The notes: generated from the sequence alone by a model not told the origin. 64,000 bases of DNA from JAPUEK01 sp963815355 (GCA_963815355.1 CAWFGJ010000006.1:1-64000), one strand, 5' to 3'; positions 34,894 through 44,036 are shown, counted from the first letter of the stretch. A program made the numbers and translations.

Positions 34894-36300
34894 ATGGCTG
34901 GAAAAGCAAAGCCCAACTCTGCCAAGACCTCGCCCGAAGGGGAGCGGATCGCGAAGGTCCTTTCTAGGGCCGGCGTCGCCTCGCGGCGAGAAGCGGAACG
35001 CATGATCGAAATGGGAGAGGTGGCGGTGAATGGAGCGGTCATTACCTCGCCCGCTCTGAATGTTACGCCCAAAGACAAGATTACGGTACGCGGTGTTCAG
35101 GTGGCAGAGCCCGAACCGCCCCGGCTGTGGCTATATTACAAGCCAGAAGGTTTGGTGACCTCGGCCTCGGACGAAAAGGGACGCCAGACCGTCTTTGACA
35201 ACCTGCCAGAAGACTTACCTCGCGTCATGTCTGTTGGGCGGCTGGACCTGAACTCCGAGGGTCTGTTGTTGCTGACCAATGACGGCGAGATGAAGCGGCG
35301 GCTGGAGCTTCCATCAACCGGATGGCTACGGAAGTACCGGGTCCGGGTTAACGGCAATCCGACAGATCCCGACCTTGAGCCACTGCGGAAAGGTATTACT
35401 GTCGACGGGGAGCGCTTCTTGCCAATGACCGTCGTGCTTGACCGTATTCAAGGGGCCAACGCTTGGTTGACAGTCAGCCTGCGCGAAGGCCGCAACCGCG
35501 AAATTCGCCGCGCAATGTCCGCCGTCGAGTTGACAGTGAACCGCTTGATCCGGGTAAGTTATGGACCATTCCGTTTAGGCGAGTTGATGCCAGGACAGGT
35601 TGAAGAGGTCCGCGCGAAGGTGTTGCGCGATCAGTTGGGTGAGGGGGCTGCAACGGGTGAGGACGGCGAAGATAAGCCGGCCCGCAAGCCGGCCCGCACC
35701 TCGGCAGAGCGAAAGGGCCCAAGCGCACCCAAGGCTGGGCCACCCCGCGCGCGGCCGGGCGACGGCTTGAAGCAATTGTCCGAAGTGTGGAAAGAGGCGG
35801 TCATGCCGCGCGAGGCAGAATCGGAAAAGGCTTCTGCTGACAAGGTCGCGGCTCGGCGAATCTTTGCCGGACAACTGGTCGCCGGCAAGGTAACGACGAC
35901 CGGGCGCAGCGATGATAAGCCGTCTGGCAGGCGGCCCTCAAAGCCGGATAGCGAAAATCCTTATCGAAACTTCGGCGTGCCGGTGCGCGAGGGTGCATCA
36001 AAGACCCCAATTAAGTCCGGGGCCAAACCGAGCACAAAACCCGCAGCGCCGGGTAAGCTGAAAGCGGCACATGGTCGCGGTGTTGAACTCGATGCGCCGA
36101 CCTCACGCAAGGCCTATGGCCCGCGCAAAGACTCTCGTGGCGGAAAGGGTTCTCCGCCACCAAGATCGGTTGGTGGGGCAGAGACAGGGACCGGTAGCAA
36201 GCCCAATGCTGCATCTAAGCCGACCGGAGGCGCACGGCCCTCGGCCCCTTCGAAGCGACCCGGCGGCCCTAGCAAGCCGGGGCCCAAGCGCGGCGGCTAA
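34894..36300 (+). CDS. rluB: 23S rRNA pseudouridine synthase RluB-type with long disordered tail
   Basis: 468 residues. S4 RNA-binding domain (ERIAKVLSRAGVASRREAER, GEVAVNGAVITSPA), then the RluB/RluF catalytic domain with VGRLDLNSEGLLLLTNDG (catalytic Asp) and REGRNREIRRAMSAV. Residues ~245-468 are a low-complexity Lys/Pro/Ala/Arg/Gly-rich tail (for example KPARKPARTSAERKGPSAPK and the closing PSKRPGGPSKPGPKRGG), absent in E. coli RluB, likely an unstructured rRNA-binding extension. Start at 34894 (MAGKAKPN) after AAGGA; an ATG 9 bp upstream is also possible. Confidence 0.9.
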   Translation: MAGKAKPNSAKTSPEGERIAKVLSRAGVASRREAERMIEMGEVAVNGAVITSPALNVTPKDKITVRGVQVAEPEPPRLWLYYKPEGLVTSASDEKGRQTVFDNLPEDLPRVMSVGRLDLNSEGLLLLTNDGEMKRRLELPSTGWLRKYRVRVNGNPTDPDLEPLRKGITVDGERFLPMTVVLDRIQGANAWLTVSLREGRNREIRRAMSAVELTVNRLIRVSYGPFRLGELMPGQVEEVRAKVLRDQLGEGAATGEDGEDKPARKPARTSAERKGPSAPKAGPPRARPGDGLKQLSEVWKEAVMPREAESEKASADKVAARRIFAGQLVAGKVTTTGRSDDKPSGRRPSKPDSENPYRNFGVPVREGASKTPIKSGAKPSTKPAAPGKLKAAHGRGVELDAPTSRKAYGPRKDSRGGKGSPPPRSVGGAETGTGSKPNAASKPTGGARPSAPSKRPGGPSKPGPKRGG

Positions 36301-36398
36301 GGGGGAAGAAAGCCGTTGAATTCCCAAAGCGCGCTATGGCAGGACGGCTCAAGCGCCACTATAGTCAAGTAAAGCGGCCAAGGCCGAGCGGAGGTTTC

Positions 36399-36482
36399 AT
36401 GTCGTCCACTGGGTTGAAATCGCTTTCGTTCTTTCTGCTGATGGCACTGATCCTGTATGTAGCGGCAAGCGGAGGATCTTGA
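36399..36482 (+). CDS. 27-residue single-helix membrane peptide, coupled to the XpaC-like gene
   Basis: A short frame MSSTGLKSLSFFLLMALILY followed by VAASGGS. The central ~16 residues (LSFFLLMALILYVAA) form one hydrophobic helix with Lys before it. A GGAGG ribosome binding site (36390-36394) lies 5 nt before the ATG, and the TGA shares a base with the ATG of the next gene (TGATG), implying coupling. It is too short for routine gene callers. The role is unknown; position and coupling suggest part of the membrane-stress cluster. Confidence 0.65.
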   Translation: MSSTGLKSLSFFLLMALILYVAASGGS

Positions 36483-37351
36483 TGGCACAACGTTTTGGCG
36501 GCAAATATAGCCCCAAAGGCGGGCAGGAAACCGAAGTTTCTACCGCCGCGCCGAAAACGACCCGCCAAAGCAAGACGGCGCAGCATGCGAAGTTTTTGTT
36601 CTTCCCGCCCTTTGCCTTTTTGCTTCCGGCCTTCACTGGCAATCCACGTGAGATGGTTCTGTCGCTCGTGGCCGGGGGCCTTTTGATCTTCGCAGCCTGG
36701 CTCAATGCTGAGGGAATAAAGGCACAAGAGGCTTATGACGCGCGGCGAGTCGCACGGCGTCCGGCAATTCCACGTAAGCTATTTGCAGCTGCCGTGACGG
36801 GAATTGCTTTGGTGCTTGGCGGAACAATCAGCCAGCCTGGCTTCGCCTACCCCGTCCTATTTGGAGTCCTTGGTGTCGTCCTGCATGTGTTTACTTTTGG
36901 CGCAGACCCCTTGAAAGATAAAGGGTTGGAAGGTGTAGACCAGTTCCAAACCGACCGCGTCGCCCGCGCGGTTGACGAAGCTGAGGCGTTTCTGCTGGGA
37001 ATGAAAGATGCAATTTTGCGGGCTGGTGACCAAGCGCTTGAGGTGCGAGTGGACACTTTCGCCGCGACCGCTCGTAAGCTTTTTCGCACCGTCGAGGGCG
37101 ATCCCGGCGATCTCACGGCGGCACGCAAGTATATGTCGGTCTATTTGATGGGTGCGCGCGATGCGACGGTCAAGTTCGCCGATCACTACAGCCAGATCCG
37201 AGATCCGGTTGTGCGCGCAAACTATGAGGCATTGCTGGGCGATCTTGAAACCACCTTCGCCGAGCGCACACAATCGCTTTTGTCTGGCAGCCACACCGAT
37301 CTTGACGTTGAAATCGGAGTGCTGCGTGAACGCCTGAAACTTGAGACCTAA
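36482..37351 (+). CDS. XpaC-like (5-bromo-4-chloroindolyl phosphate hydrolysis) family protein
   Basis: 289 residues. A short cytoplasmic N-terminus rich in Lys/Gln, two hydrophobic segments around residues 36-70 (FLFFPPFAFLLPAF; LVAGGLLIFAAWLN) and two more near 97-135, then a long helical C-terminal domain (RVARAVDEAEAFLLGMKDAI, YMSVYLMGARDATVKFADHY). This is the XpaC architecture; members almost always pair with TelA, as here (45-bp gap). The exact biochemical role is not established; the family name reflects an assay phenotype, not a known reaction. Confidence 0.85.
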   Translation: MAQRFGGKYSPKGGQETEVSTAAPKTTRQSKTAQHAKFLFFPPFAFLLPAFTGNPREMVLSLVAGGLLIFAAWLNAEGIKAQEAYDARRVARRPAIPRKLFAAAVTGIALVLGGTISQPGFAYPVLFGVLGVVLHVFTFGADPLKDKGLEGVDQFQTDRVARAVDEAEAFLLGMKDAILRAGDQALEVRVDTFAATARKLFRTVEGDPGDLTAARKYMSVYLMGARDATVKFADHYSQIRDPVVRANYEALLGDLETTFAERTQSLLSGSHTDLDVEIGVLRERLKLET

Positions 37352-37396
37352 ACCCACTGCAAGTCCCCTTTGTCCCTAACATTCGAGAGTGCTGTC

Positions 37397-38593
37397 ATGA
37401 CCGATGCCGTCCGAGTCGAAGCCGCCAACGCCCTTGCCGAGGTGGAAAAGGTCACCGCAATGATCCTGCCTGAGCCAGGCACCGAGATTGTGGCGCTGGA
37501 AGCGGCGACACCGGCGCAGTCAGAAGAAATTCGCAAGCGGATGGAAGAGATCGACATTCAGGACAGCCAGTCGATCATCTCGTTTGGCTCTGCTGCGCAG
37601 GCAGAATTGCAGGTGATCAGTCAGGAAATGCTGGCGGGCGTTAAGAATAAAGACGTCGGGCCTGCGGGCGACAGTCTGCGTGACATCGTTTCAACCATTC
37701 GTGGATTTTCCGGCGAAGAACTGGACGCGAACCGCGAACGCAGCTGGTGGGAGCGCCTTACCGGCGCCGCGGCCCCTTTGGCGCAATTTATTGCACGCTA
37801 TGAAGAGGTGCAGGGTCAGATTGACAAGATTTCGACAAATCTGCTGACCCATGAGCACACATTGCTCAAGGACATCAGAAGCCTTGATATCCTGTACGAA
37901 AAGACACTTCGCTTTTACGATGCCTTGGCGATCTATATTTCGGCGGGTGAAGCCAAGCTGAAAGAATTGGATGCCGAAGCGATCCCTGCCAAAGAAACAC
38001 AGGTAAAATCCGCTCCCGAAGCAGATCAGGTGAAATGGGCGCAAGAGTTGCGCGACCTGCGGGCCGCCCGCGACGATCTGGAGCGAAGGGTCCATGACCT
38101 AAAATTGACGCGGCAGGTTACGATGCAGTCCCTACCGTCGATCCGATTGGTTCAGGAAAACGACAAGAGCCTTGTCGCCAAGATTAACTCCACACTCGTC
38201 AACACAGTTCCGCTCTGGGAAACCCAGCTGGCGCAAGCGGTAACAATTCAGCGGTCAAAAGAGGCCGCAGAATCGATCCGCGACGCGAATGACTTGACCA
38301 ATGAATTGCTGACTGCAAACGCTGAGAACCTCCGCGAGGCAAACCGCATCGTCCGCACCGAGATGGAGCGCGGTGTCTTTGACATTGAAGCGGTAAAGTC
38401 GGCCAACGCCACCTTGATTGCTACGATAGAGGAGAGCCTGCAGATTGCAGATGATGGCAAGGCCAAACGTGCAGCAGCTGAGGTTGAGTTGACCAAGATG
38501 GAAGGCGAGTTGCGCGACACACTTTCGGCGGCGCGATCGAAGAAAACTGGCTTGGGCGATAGCTTTGGCACCAGCGCCGGCCCGGCGGATTGA
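37397..38593 (+). CDS. telA: Toxic anion (tellurite) resistance protein TelA
   Basis: A 398-residue, almost wholly alpha-helical, coiled-coil-rich cytoplasmic protein. Landmarks: IDIQDSQSIISFGSAAQAEL near residue 50, LLTHEHTLLKDIRSLDILYE, and QTLAQAVTIQRSKEAAESIR-like segments ending in the conserved DANDLTNELLTANAENLREA helix. TelA proteins confer tolerance to tellurite and cell-envelope antibiotics by an unknown mechanism. Start at 37397 (MTDAVRVE); an upstream in-frame ATG overlaps the non-coding gap. Operon with the XpaC-like gene and the DUF2927 lipoprotein (3-bp gap). Confidence 0.9.
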   Translation: MTDAVRVEAANALAEVEKVTAMILPEPGTEIVALEAATPAQSEEIRKRMEEIDIQDSQSIISFGSAAQAELQVISQEMLAGVKNKDVGPAGDSLRDIVSTIRGFSGEELDANRERSWWERLTGAAAPLAQFIARYEEVQGQIDKISTNLLTHEHTLLKDIRSLDILYEKTLRFYDALAIYISAGEAKLKELDAEAIPAKETQVKSAPEADQVKWAQELRDLRAARDDLERRVHDLKLTRQVTMQSLPSIRLVQENDKSLVAKINSTLVNTVPLWETQLAQAVTIQRSKEAAESIRDANDLTNELLTANAENLREANRIVRTEMERGVFDIEAVKSANATLIATIEESLQIADDGKAKRAAAEVELTKMEGELRDTLSAARSKKTGLGDSFGTSAGPAD

Positions 38594-38596
38594 CCC

Positions 38597-39529
38597 ATGA
38601 ACGCGGGGCGCACAATCCTTTTGACTGCGTTGATCGCGCTGACAGGTTGTCAGTCGGGTATTCCTACAAACAGCCCATCCCCTGCGCCCCGCCCTTCCGT
38701 TCTCACAGAGGCCGCGACAGACACACCTGACAGCGCAGCGGCCCGCGCTTACTACGGTCAGGTTCAGCAAGCGCTGTTGTCGCAGGGGCTGTTGCGCACA
38801 GATGGTGGGGGGGCCGACACGCCCTATACCGACACGATGCTAGCCCGCAATTTTACACGCATCGCTCTGTATGATGAATATGCCCGCGACTCTAACGGCA
38901 CGGTTGCGCGGGAAACCTCGGCCGAACTGCGGCGCTGGCAGCAGCCAGTCCGGGTTGCGGTACGCTTTGGCGCTTCTGTCAGTTCCGAGCGACGCGCAAC
39001 AGACACCGCGCGCGTTGGTTCGTACCTCGGACGATTGGCTCAGGTAACAGGCCATTCCATTAGCCTAGACGACACTAACCCGAACTTTTTCGTCTACTTC
39101 GTCTCAGAGGACGAGCGGCGCGCTCTTGGGCCAACGATCTCGGCGTTGCTGCCGGATCTTACTTCCGGCGATGTGGCGGGAGTGACCAGCATGCCACGCT
39201 CGACCTATTGCATCGTGTTGGCGCAATCCAAAGGCAATACCGGCGTGTACCAGCGGGCTTTTGCCGTGATCAGATCAGAGCATCCAGATCTGCTGCGCCT
39301 GTCGTGCATCCACGAGGAGATTGCCCAAGGCTTGGGCCTTCCCAATGACAGTGCACTGGCCCGGCCATCAATTTTCAACGACGATGAAGAATTCGCGTTG
39401 CTGACCTCGATGGACGAGGCAATGCTGCGGATGCTTTACAACCCCGCCCTGCGCTCTGGAATGAATGAGGCCGAAGCGCGCCCGATCATCGACCTGCTTG
39501 CCCGCCGTCTAGCTGGCGGCGAGAGTTGA
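38597..39529 (+). CDS. DUF2927 lipoprotein
   Basis: 310 residues. Lipoprotein signal MNAGRTILLTALIALTGCQS (Cys18), a short Pro/Ser linker, then the DUF2927 domain: FTRIALYDEYARDSNGTVAR, QQPVRVAVRFGASVS and the C-terminal SCIHEEIAQGLGLPND. The HEE...GLGLPND stretch resembles a zinc-metallopeptidase helix (HExxx...) but lacks a clear third ligand, so activity is uncertain. It starts 3 bp after telA, placing a periplasm-facing lipoprotein in the cluster. Confidence 0.85.
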   Translation: MNAGRTILLTALIALTGCQSGIPTNSPSPAPRPSVLTEAATDTPDSAAARAYYGQVQQALLSQGLLRTDGGGADTPYTDTMLARNFTRIALYDEYARDSNGTVARETSAELRRWQQPVRVAVRFGASVSSERRATDTARVGSYLGRLAQVTGHSISLDDTNPNFFVYFVSEDERRALGPTISALLPDLTSGDVAGVTSMPRSTYCIVLAQSKGNTGVYQRAFAVIRSEHPDLLRLSCIHEEIAQGLGLPNDSALARPSIFNDDEEFALLTSMDEAMLRMLYNPALRSGMNEAEARPIIDLLARRLAGGES

Positions 39530-39580
39530 CCACAACAGCTTGACCTAGACGAGCCCTGATGTTGGGGCGAGGAGTGAAAG

Positions 39581-40666
39581 ATGGTTTTCGATTTCCTTAA
39601 AGGCGAATTTATTGATGTCATCACTTGGCTGGATGACACTCGTGACACCATGGTGTGGCGGTTTGAGCGGCGTGGAAATGCGATAAAATACGGCGCCAAG
39701 CTGACGGTTCGCGAGGGCCAAGCGGCAGTGTTCGTACATGAGGGCCAGATGGCGGATGTGTTCCAGCCAGGCCTTTATATGCTTGAAACCAACAACATGC
39801 CACTTATGACGACTCTTCAGCACTGGGACCACGGCTTTGATAGCCCGTTCAAGTCCGAAATTTATTTCGTCAACACCACGCGGTTCAACGATCAGAAGTG
39901 GGGCACAAAGAACCCAATCATCTGCCGTGATCCAGAATTTGGGCCCGTACGATTGCGCGCCTTCGGGTCGTATTCCATGCGGGTTTCTGATCCGGCGGTG
40001 TTCCTCAAAGAAATCGTGGGCACGGATGGCGAGTTCACGTCGGACGAAATCTCCGACCAAATTCGCAATGTGATCGTCCAAGAGGCAAGCCAAGTTCTAG
40101 CAAAATCAGGCATTCCGGTGCTGGACATGGCAGGCAATACGGCTGATCTGGGCCGTGTGATCACCGATGCGATCGCGCCAAAGATCGCGGCATATGGCTT
40201 GGCGATCCCAGAGTTCTATATTGAGAACATCAGCCTGCCGGAAGAAGTTGAAAAGGTTCTAGACAAGCGCACCTCGATCGGCGTGGCGGGGGATTTAAAC
40301 AAATATATGCAGTTCAATGCTGCGCAAGGCATGGCCAACCCCGGTTCGGGCATCGGCGCTGCGATGGGGGCTGGTTTGGGTGCGGGCATGGGGCTGAATA
40401 TGGCCGCTCAGGCAGGTCCATGGGGTGCGTCGCATGCATCAGAGCCCCCCCCGCCACCACCAATGAGCAAGCAATGGCATCTTGCGGAGAATGGGGCGAC
40501 GAAGGGGCCATTCTCTGAAAGCCTTTTGGCCAGCATGGTGGCCAACGGGGAGTTGACCCGGGCGACACAGGTTTGGTCGGCAGGGCAGGACGGATGGAAA
40601 GCAGCGTCTGACACCGAATTGGCGCACCTCTTCGCAATGGCTCCACCCCCGCCGCCCGCCCCCTGA
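39581..40666 (+). CDS. SPFH-domain (virion core protein-like) protein with C-terminal GYF_2 domain
   Basis: 361 residues. Residues ~1-270 are the SPFH/band-7 type found in Bacillus YdjI: VITWLDDTRDTMVWRFERRG, GQAAVFVHEGQMADVFQPGL and ISLPEEVEKVLDKRTSIGVA. A Gly/Ala/Met-rich linker (~245-285) and a Pro run follow. Residues ~300-355 form a GYF_2 domain: WHLAENGATKGPFSESLLAS and TQVWSAGQDGWKAA. SPFH proteins assemble on membranes; GYF domains bind proline-rich peptides. Followed after 6 bp by a zinc-ribbon gene, the same pair as B. subtilis ydjG/ydjI. Confidence 0.87.
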   Translation: MVFDFLKGEFIDVITWLDDTRDTMVWRFERRGNAIKYGAKLTVREGQAAVFVHEGQMADVFQPGLYMLETNNMPLMTTLQHWDHGFDSPFKSEIYFVNTTRFNDQKWGTKNPIICRDPEFGPVRLRAFGSYSMRVSDPAVFLKEIVGTDGEFTSDEISDQIRNVIVQEASQVLAKSGIPVLDMAGNTADLGRVITDAIAPKIAAYGLAIPEFYIENISLPEEVEKVLDKRTSIGVAGDLNKYMQFNAAQGMANPGSGIGAAMGAGLGAGMGLNMAAQAGPWGASHASEPPPPPPMSKQWHLAENGATKGPFSESLLASMVANGELTRATQVWSAGQDGWKAASDTELAHLFAMAPPPPPAP

Positions 40667-40672
40667 CCCTCA

Positions 40673-41812
40673 ATGCAAATAACACAAGAACATCGCTACC
40701 CATGTGCTCAGTGCGGCGCTGACCTGCGCTATGCGCCGGGACAGACTGAACTAAAATGTGACCACTGCGGCTTTATGCAGGCAATCCCGACAAGCGCATC
40801 CCGGCAAAAGTCGCGTGCACTTGGCGAGATTGATCTCGCGCAGGGGATGGCGGACGATTTACCAGGTTCGGCCTCTGAGGAGGTGCGCTCTACCTCGTGT
40901 CCCAATTGCGGTGCAGTGGTTGAGTTTCAGGGCGCGCTCCATGCCACGGAATGCCCGTTCTGTGCCACGCCCGTAGTAGTCGATACCGGCGCGCGTCGTC
41001 GGATCAAGCCGCAAGCCCTGATACCCTTTGCACTAACGGAAAACCAGGCGCGCGCTGCGCTGACCAAATGGCTGGGCGGCTTGTGGTTCGCGCCAAACGG
41101 CTTGCTGGAATATACGCGCAAAGGGCGGGCAATGGCGGGCATTTATGTGCCCTTCTGGACTTTTGACGCTGACAGTTCCAGCCAGTATCGTGGGGAACGT
41201 GGGGAACGTTATTCCGAGACACGAAGCGTTTCTGTCGTGATCAACGGCAAGCGCGAGCAGCGGGAAGAAACCGTCACTAAGGTGCGTTGGTATCCTGCCT
41301 CCGGGCATGTCTCGCGCCGGTTTGACGACGTGTTGGTCATGGCATCGAACTCGTTGCCGGTTCGGCTGGGCGAAGATTTGACACCCTGGGATCTGGGCAA
41401 ATTGGAGCCCTATGGGCCGGAATACCTCGCTGGCTTTCAGGCCGAAGGATATACGGTGGCGTTGGTCGAAGGGCACGCAAAGGGTCGTGACCGCATGGCC
41501 GCAATCATCGAAGGCGACGTGCGCCGCGACATCGGCGGAGACGAGCAGCGCATCAGCTCCATCGATAGCGATTTTACCGATGAGACGTTCAAGCACGTTT
41601 TGCTGCCAATCTGGACAGCAGCCTACAAATACGCTGGGCACAGTTTTCGCTTTGTGGTGAATGGGCAAACAGGCGAGGTGCAGGGTGAACGGCCCTATAG
41701 TTGGTGGAAAATCAGCTTTGCGTTGCTGGTTGCTGTCGTCGTTGTGGCTGGCGCGATCTATGTGCACGACCCATCAACATTCGGACTGCCGACGCCCAGT
41801 TGGTTGGAGTGA
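40673..41812 (+). CDS. Zinc-ribbon membrane protein (YdjG-like, TFIIB-type zinc finger)
   Basis: 379 residues. Two zinc ribbons at the N-terminus: YPCAQCGADLRYAPGQTELK followed by CDHCGFMQ, and SCPNCGAVVEF followed by ATECPFCATPV. Then a mixed alpha/beta domain with GIYVPFWTFDADSSSQYRGE and ENDING in one hydrophobic helix (ISFALLVAVVVVAGAIYV, ~345-362) near the C-terminus. Proteins of this type recruit SPFH or PspA-like partners to the membrane in Bacillus. It is the last gene of the cluster and directly follows the SPFH/GYF gene. Confidence 0.85.
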   Translation: MQITQEHRYPCAQCGADLRYAPGQTELKCDHCGFMQAIPTSASRQKSRALGEIDLAQGMADDLPGSASEEVRSTSCPNCGAVVEFQGALHATECPFCATPVVVDTGARRRIKPQALIPFALTENQARAALTKWLGGLWFAPNGLLEYTRKGRAMAGIYVPFWTFDADSSSQYRGERGERYSETRSVSVVINGKREQREETVTKVRWYPASGHVSRRFDDVLVMASNSLPVRLGEDLTPWDLGKLEPYGPEYLAGFQAEGYTVALVEGHAKGRDRMAAIIEGDVRRDIGGDEQRISSIDSDFTDETFKHVLLPIWTAAYKYAGHSFRFVVNGQTGEVQGERPYSWWKISFALLVAVVVVAGAIYVHDPSTFGLPTPSWLE

Positions 41813-41871
41813 CGCCACTCTCTTGACACAGGCGCAACTGCGCCGCACAGAGCGCCAACCTAGGAGGCCCC

Positions 41872-42837
41872 ATGCGTATCCTCGAACACGCTCGTATTCC
41901 CGAACTGCCCGCCCCGTATTTCGGCAAGGTCCGCGATTGTTATGACCTTCCCGGCGATGCCGCCCATCCCGAAGGGCGGCGGGTGCTAATATCGTCTGAC
42001 CGAATTTCGGCTTTTGACAAGATCCTTGCTGCGATTCCCTTTAAAGGGCAGGTGCTTACTCAGGTAGCGCGGTTCTGGTTCGACCGTACTGGGGATATCT
42101 GCGCCAATCACGTTTTGTCCTACCCTGACCCAAATGTGGTGATCGGAAAGCGACTAACCATACTTCCTGTGGAGATCGTGGTGCGCGGTTATTTGGCGGG
42201 CACAACTTCTACCTCTATCCTGACGCAATACCGCAAAGGTGCGCGGCAGATGTACGGCCACAAACTGCCCGACGGCTTGCGCGACAACGAAGCGCTGCCC
42301 GCAGCAATATTGACGCCAACCTCCAAAGCATTCGACGGTGCGCATGACGAACCGTTGACGGCCCAGGAAATTCTGGACCAGGCGCTTTTGACCGCCGCGC
42401 AGTGGGACGACGTGTCGACGAAAGCATTGGCGCTGTTTGCACGGGGCCAAAAAATGGCAGCAGAACGCGGGTTGATCCTTGTCGATACGAAATACGAATT
42501 CGGCATAGATGGCGCGGGGAACATCCTGTTGGCAGATGAGATTCATACACCCGACAGCAGTCGCTATTGGATCGCCGCAGGCTATGAGGCGGCATTTGCA
42601 TCAAATAGCCGGCCGCCGTCGTTCGACAAGGATGTGATCCGGGCTTGGGTGGCGGCGCGTTGCGATCCTTACAAAGATCCAATTCCCGAAATACCGGCCG
42701 AGATGATCGAAGCCACGAGCCGAGTCTACATCGAAGCCTATGAAGCAATCACCGGCGAAGCTTTTGTGCCAGACTTGAAGGGCGAGACCCCTTTGGCGCG
42801 GATTCGGGACAACTTGGCACCCTATTTCATCAGATAG
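41872..42837 (+). CDS. purC: Phosphoribosylaminoimidazole-succinocarboxamide synthase
   Basis: 321 residues, the long (yeast Ade1-like) form of SAICAR synthase in purine synthesis. Motifs: YFGKVRDCYDLP, LISSDRISAFDKILAAIPFK, EIVVRGYLAGTTSTSILTQY, LTPTSKAFDGAHDEPLT and DTKYEFGIDGAGNILLADEI then HTPDSSRYW. A strong TAGGAGG ribosome binding site precedes the ATG. Probably its own transcript; 59 bp after the zinc-ribbon gene. Confidence 0.96.
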   Translation: MRILEHARIPELPAPYFGKVRDCYDLPGDAAHPEGRRVLISSDRISAFDKILAAIPFKGQVLTQVARFWFDRTGDICANHVLSYPDPNVVIGKRLTILPVEIVVRGYLAGTTSTSILTQYRKGARQMYGHKLPDGLRDNEALPAAILTPTSKAFDGAHDEPLTAQEILDQALLTAAQWDDVSTKALALFARGQKMAAERGLILVDTKYEFGIDGAGNILLADEIHTPDSSRYWIAAGYEAAFASNSRPPSFDKDVIRAWVAARCDPYKDPIPEIPAEMIEATSRVYIEAYEAITGEAFVPDLKGETPLARIRDNLAPYFIR

Positions 42838-42920
42838 GCGGGAAATCGAATGGCTTTCAGCGATGTTTGCGCTAACAGGAGGCGTTCCGCTAAACTCCGC
42901 TAAACTGAAAGGATGAACCG

Positions 42921-43844
42921 ATGATTCTCAGCTGTGGCGAAGCCCTGATCGACATGTTGCCGCGCACATCGACGGAAGGGGAGGCCTGCTTTGCGCCCTA
43001 CGCGGGCGGAGCCGTGTTCAACACCGCAATCGCACTTGGCCGGTTGGGCGTGCCCTCAGGTTTCTTCTCTGGGCTTTCAACCGACATGCTGGGTGAGATC
43101 CTGACCGACACGCTCGGTGCATCAAGAGTAGACACGAGCGCTTGCGCCCGTTCGCCTCGCCCAACGACCGTGGCTTTTGTCAAATTGGTTGAGGGTCAGG
43201 CGACCTACGCTTTTTATGACGAGAATACGGCCGGCCGCCTTTTGTCAGAAGACGATTTGCCGAGCCTGCCTGCCAATACTCAAGCGCTGTTCTTTGGGGG
43301 CATTTCGTTGGTGAATGATCCTGCCGCTTCAACCTATGAAGCCTTGCAGGTGCGCGCAGCGGCCGCGAAAGTCACTATGATCGACCCTAACATTCGCCCA
43401 AGCTTCATAGCGGGCAAAGAGGCCCAGTATCGCGCTCGGATTGAGCGGATGGTGGCGCGGGCCGACATCGTGAAGTTATCGGATGAAGACCTGCATTGGC
43501 TAATGGGGGCGGGTGATTTGGTCGAGCTGGCCCAAGCGATACTTGTCAAGGGGCCAAAGTTGGTCTGCATCACCGAAGGTGCAGCAGGTGCACGGGCCGT
43601 GACCGCCACGCAGAACCGTTTTGTCGCGGCGTCCAAAGTAAAGGTGGCCGACACAGTCGGCGCCGGGGATACATTCAATGCTGGTGTTTTAGCTGCGCTC
43701 TATAATGTAGGCGCGCTGAACAAAGCCCGCCTTTCGGCATTGAGTGATGCTGAACTGGATGCGGCCTTGTCGCTGGGCGCGCGCGCGGCTGCAGTTACAG
43801 TAAGCCGTCCCGGAGCGAACCCACCATGGGCCAATGAACTGTGA
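42921..43844 (+). CDS. PfkB-family sugar kinase, fructokinase-like
   Basis: A 307-residue ribokinase-fold enzyme. MILSCGEALIDMLP and GGAVFNTAIALGRLGVPSGF form the N-terminal signature, NIRPSFI is a substrate-lid contact, and DTVGAGDTFNAGVLAAL is the C-terminal PfkB signature with the catalytic Asp. The opening CGEALIDM and the short AGG loop are closest to bacterial fructokinases, but ketodeoxygluconate kinases look similar. A 10-bp direct repeat (CCGCTAAACT twice, 42887-42906) lies just before the start. Confidence 0.85.
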   Translation: MILSCGEALIDMLPRTSTEGEACFAPYAGGAVFNTAIALGRLGVPSGFFSGLSTDMLGEILTDTLGASRVDTSACARSPRPTTVAFVKLVEGQATYAFYDENTAGRLLSEDDLPSLPANTQALFFGGISLVNDPAASTYEALQVRAAAAKVTMIDPNIRPSFIAGKEAQYRARIERMVARADIVKLSDEDLHWLMGAGDLVELAQAILVKGPKLVCITEGAAGARAVTATQNRFVAASKVKVADTVGAGDTFNAGVLAALYNVGALNKARLSALSDAELDAALSLGARAAAVTVSRPGANPPWANEL

Positions 43845-44036
43845 AAGCGCCGCTCCAAATGGTCTCTCTAATCCCTCTGAGATAGTTGGCCGCGGAAATT
43901 GACTTTCCTAGGCTAATTCCCAGAAGATATTTAGATAAAGATGACGAGATACTCCTAATCCCAGATTCTTGCGGACCTGCGCCTTGTAGAGTGCGGCGCG
44001 CCGACCATCGAGCCCTGCCGCGAAAAGGGCATGATG

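Noticed and set aside
42887..42906. Tandem 10-bp repeat before the fructokinase-like gene as an operator
   Set aside because: Only two copies with no symmetry; it may be a simple duplication.
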